A DNA stretch of 15,113 bases, taken from Paracoccaceae bacterium. GTDB taxonomy: Bacteria > Pseudomonadota > Alphaproteobacteria > Rhodobacterales > Rhodobacteraceae. The notes under the pieces were generated by a model. It had not been told where the DNA came from. It did no database searches and saw only the letters and a list, made by a program, of their open reading frames with translations. The stretch lies in the NCBI GenBank assembly GCA_021648225.1, contig JAKITE010000063.1, positions 1-15,113 of the forward strand, read 5' to 3'. Positions 14,529-15,113 of the stretch are shown here, one piece after another. The translations under genes were made by a program, and so were the position numbers. How positions within the stretch are numbered: the first letter of the stretch is position 1; each line of letters opens with the position of its first letter.

Positions 14529-15113
14529 TTAATATCGAAGCTCGGCCAAAACCCCGTAATGGTCACTTGGCTGCACCCCGTCAACTGCTGCACTTGCCAC
14601 CAGTTTGCAACCCACAACATGCCCCGCCCCGCGCATACGCGGCAATCCGGTAAACACATAATCAATCCGGCGATCCGGCTCAAACGCCTCGGCCGCGTAA
14701 GGGTTGGTATTATCCCATGTAAACCCGTTTTCAGACGGGTTTATAAACGCCCACGCATCATAAAAGACCAGGTTTTTGGTTGGGCAAGCGGTTTGCCCGG
14801 TTAACATCCGAACCTCCTCGGCATGCGGATCTGCGTTAAAATCCCCGCATAAAACCGGCGGAAATTTCCACGGCCGTTTTGTGTCGATAAACTTGGTCAG
14901 ATCAGCAACCTGTTGTTGGCGGATATGGCTGTGATGCATCTGCCAATGCAAATGGGTGCAAAATACCGGAATTTTGCCGCGCGGCCCGTCGATTTCTGCA
15001 AAAATCACCACGCGGGATTCCTCTGCGCCTTTTGGCTCATACAGGGCTGAAATATCGCTTTGCAAAATCGGCCAGCGCGACAAAATAGCATTACCCATAA
15101 AAACCCCGTTTGG
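14529..15113 (-). CDS. Endonuclease/exonuclease/phosphatase family protein (N-terminus outside window)
   Basis: The frame is open to the right edge, so the true start lies outside; 194 C-terminal residues are visible. Numbering from the edge, GNAILSRWP is at 7-15, THLHW with His54 at 53-57, CGDFNADP with Asp91 and Asn93, RRIDYVFTG with Asp151, and PSDHYGVLAE with Asp184 and His185. These are the metal and catalytic positions of the DNase I/exonuclease III/sphingomyelinase-type fold. Such proteins cleave phosphodiesters in nucleic acids, lipids or small molecules, and the visible part does not distinguish these. A Met at visible residue 6 (15098) lies within the conserved GNAILSR block and is unlikely to be the start. 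The gene is convergent with the decarboxylase gene at 35 bp. Confidence 0.85.
   Translation of the reverse strand, partial: PNGVFMGNAILSRWPILQSDISALYEPKGAEESRVVIFAEIDGPRGKIPVFCTHLHWQMHHSHIRQQQVADLTKFIDTKRPWKFPPVLCGDFNADPHAEEVRMLTGQTACPTKNLVFYDAWAFINPSENGFTWDNTNPYAAEAFEPDRRIDYVFTGLPRMRGAGHVVGCKLVASAAVDGVQPSDHYGVLAELRY

Overview
The window looks like a chromosomal segment of an alphaproteobacterium, most likely a marine member of the Rhodobacterales (Roseobacter group). This rests on the histidyl-tRNA synthetase N-terminus, the free-standing Hint-domain protein, the two-domain ALDH16-type aldehyde dehydrogenase (known from Loktanella), the long DERA-like DeoC, and mid-50s GC judged by eye. The taxonomy is inference; there is no rRNA in the window. 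No phage, transposase, tRNA or CRISPR was seen.

Layout. (1) 1-131: start of hisS on the minus strand, cut by the window edge. (2) 291-2776, plus strand: a Hint-domain protein, a CPYA-type glutathione S-transferase, slyX (ATGA overlap) and a small alpha/beta hydrolase. (3) 2780-6952: a deoxyribose catabolism module. deoC and a two-domain aldehyde dehydrogenase lie on the minus strand 3 bp apart, and a DeoR-family repressor is divergent from them. DeoC would split deoxyribose 5-phosphate into glyceraldehyde 3-phosphate and acetaldehyde, and the dehydrogenase could oxidise the aldehyde. The deoR promoter appears to give a leaderless mRNA. (4) 6949-9866: a LysR regulator (minus) divergent from a 631-residue fusion of a uroporphyrinogen-decarboxylase-like methyltransferase to a complete corrinoid-binding module. 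The domain order resembles chloromethane methyltransferase CmuA, but the usual HxC zinc motif is not apparent. A CTCACAT-N11-ATGTGAG inverted repeat lies between the two genes.

(5) 9867-10195: a 329-bp non-coding stretch between convergent genes. It holds about 3.7 tandem copies of a 28-29 bp unit, a 26-bp inverted repeat with one mismatch, and several nested hairpins. (6) 10196-14493: a class I aminotransferase and an MmgE/PrpD-family protein on the minus strand, divergent from a ThDP-dependent 2-oxoacid decarboxylase resembling AruI (2-ketoarginine decarboxylase). Aminotransferase plus decarboxylase suggests conversion of an amino acid to an aldehyde; the role of the MmgE/PrpD protein is unclear. 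(7) 14529-15113: an endonuclease/exonuclease/phosphatase-family protein on the minus strand, lacking its N-terminus at the window edge.

The least explained items are the corrinoid methyltransferase fusion with its LysR regulator, the repeat-rich 9.9-10.2 kb intergenic element, and the aminotransferase / MmgE-PrpD / decarboxylase divergon. A 22-bp motif recurs almost unchanged in both convergent intergenic regions that end these clusters.
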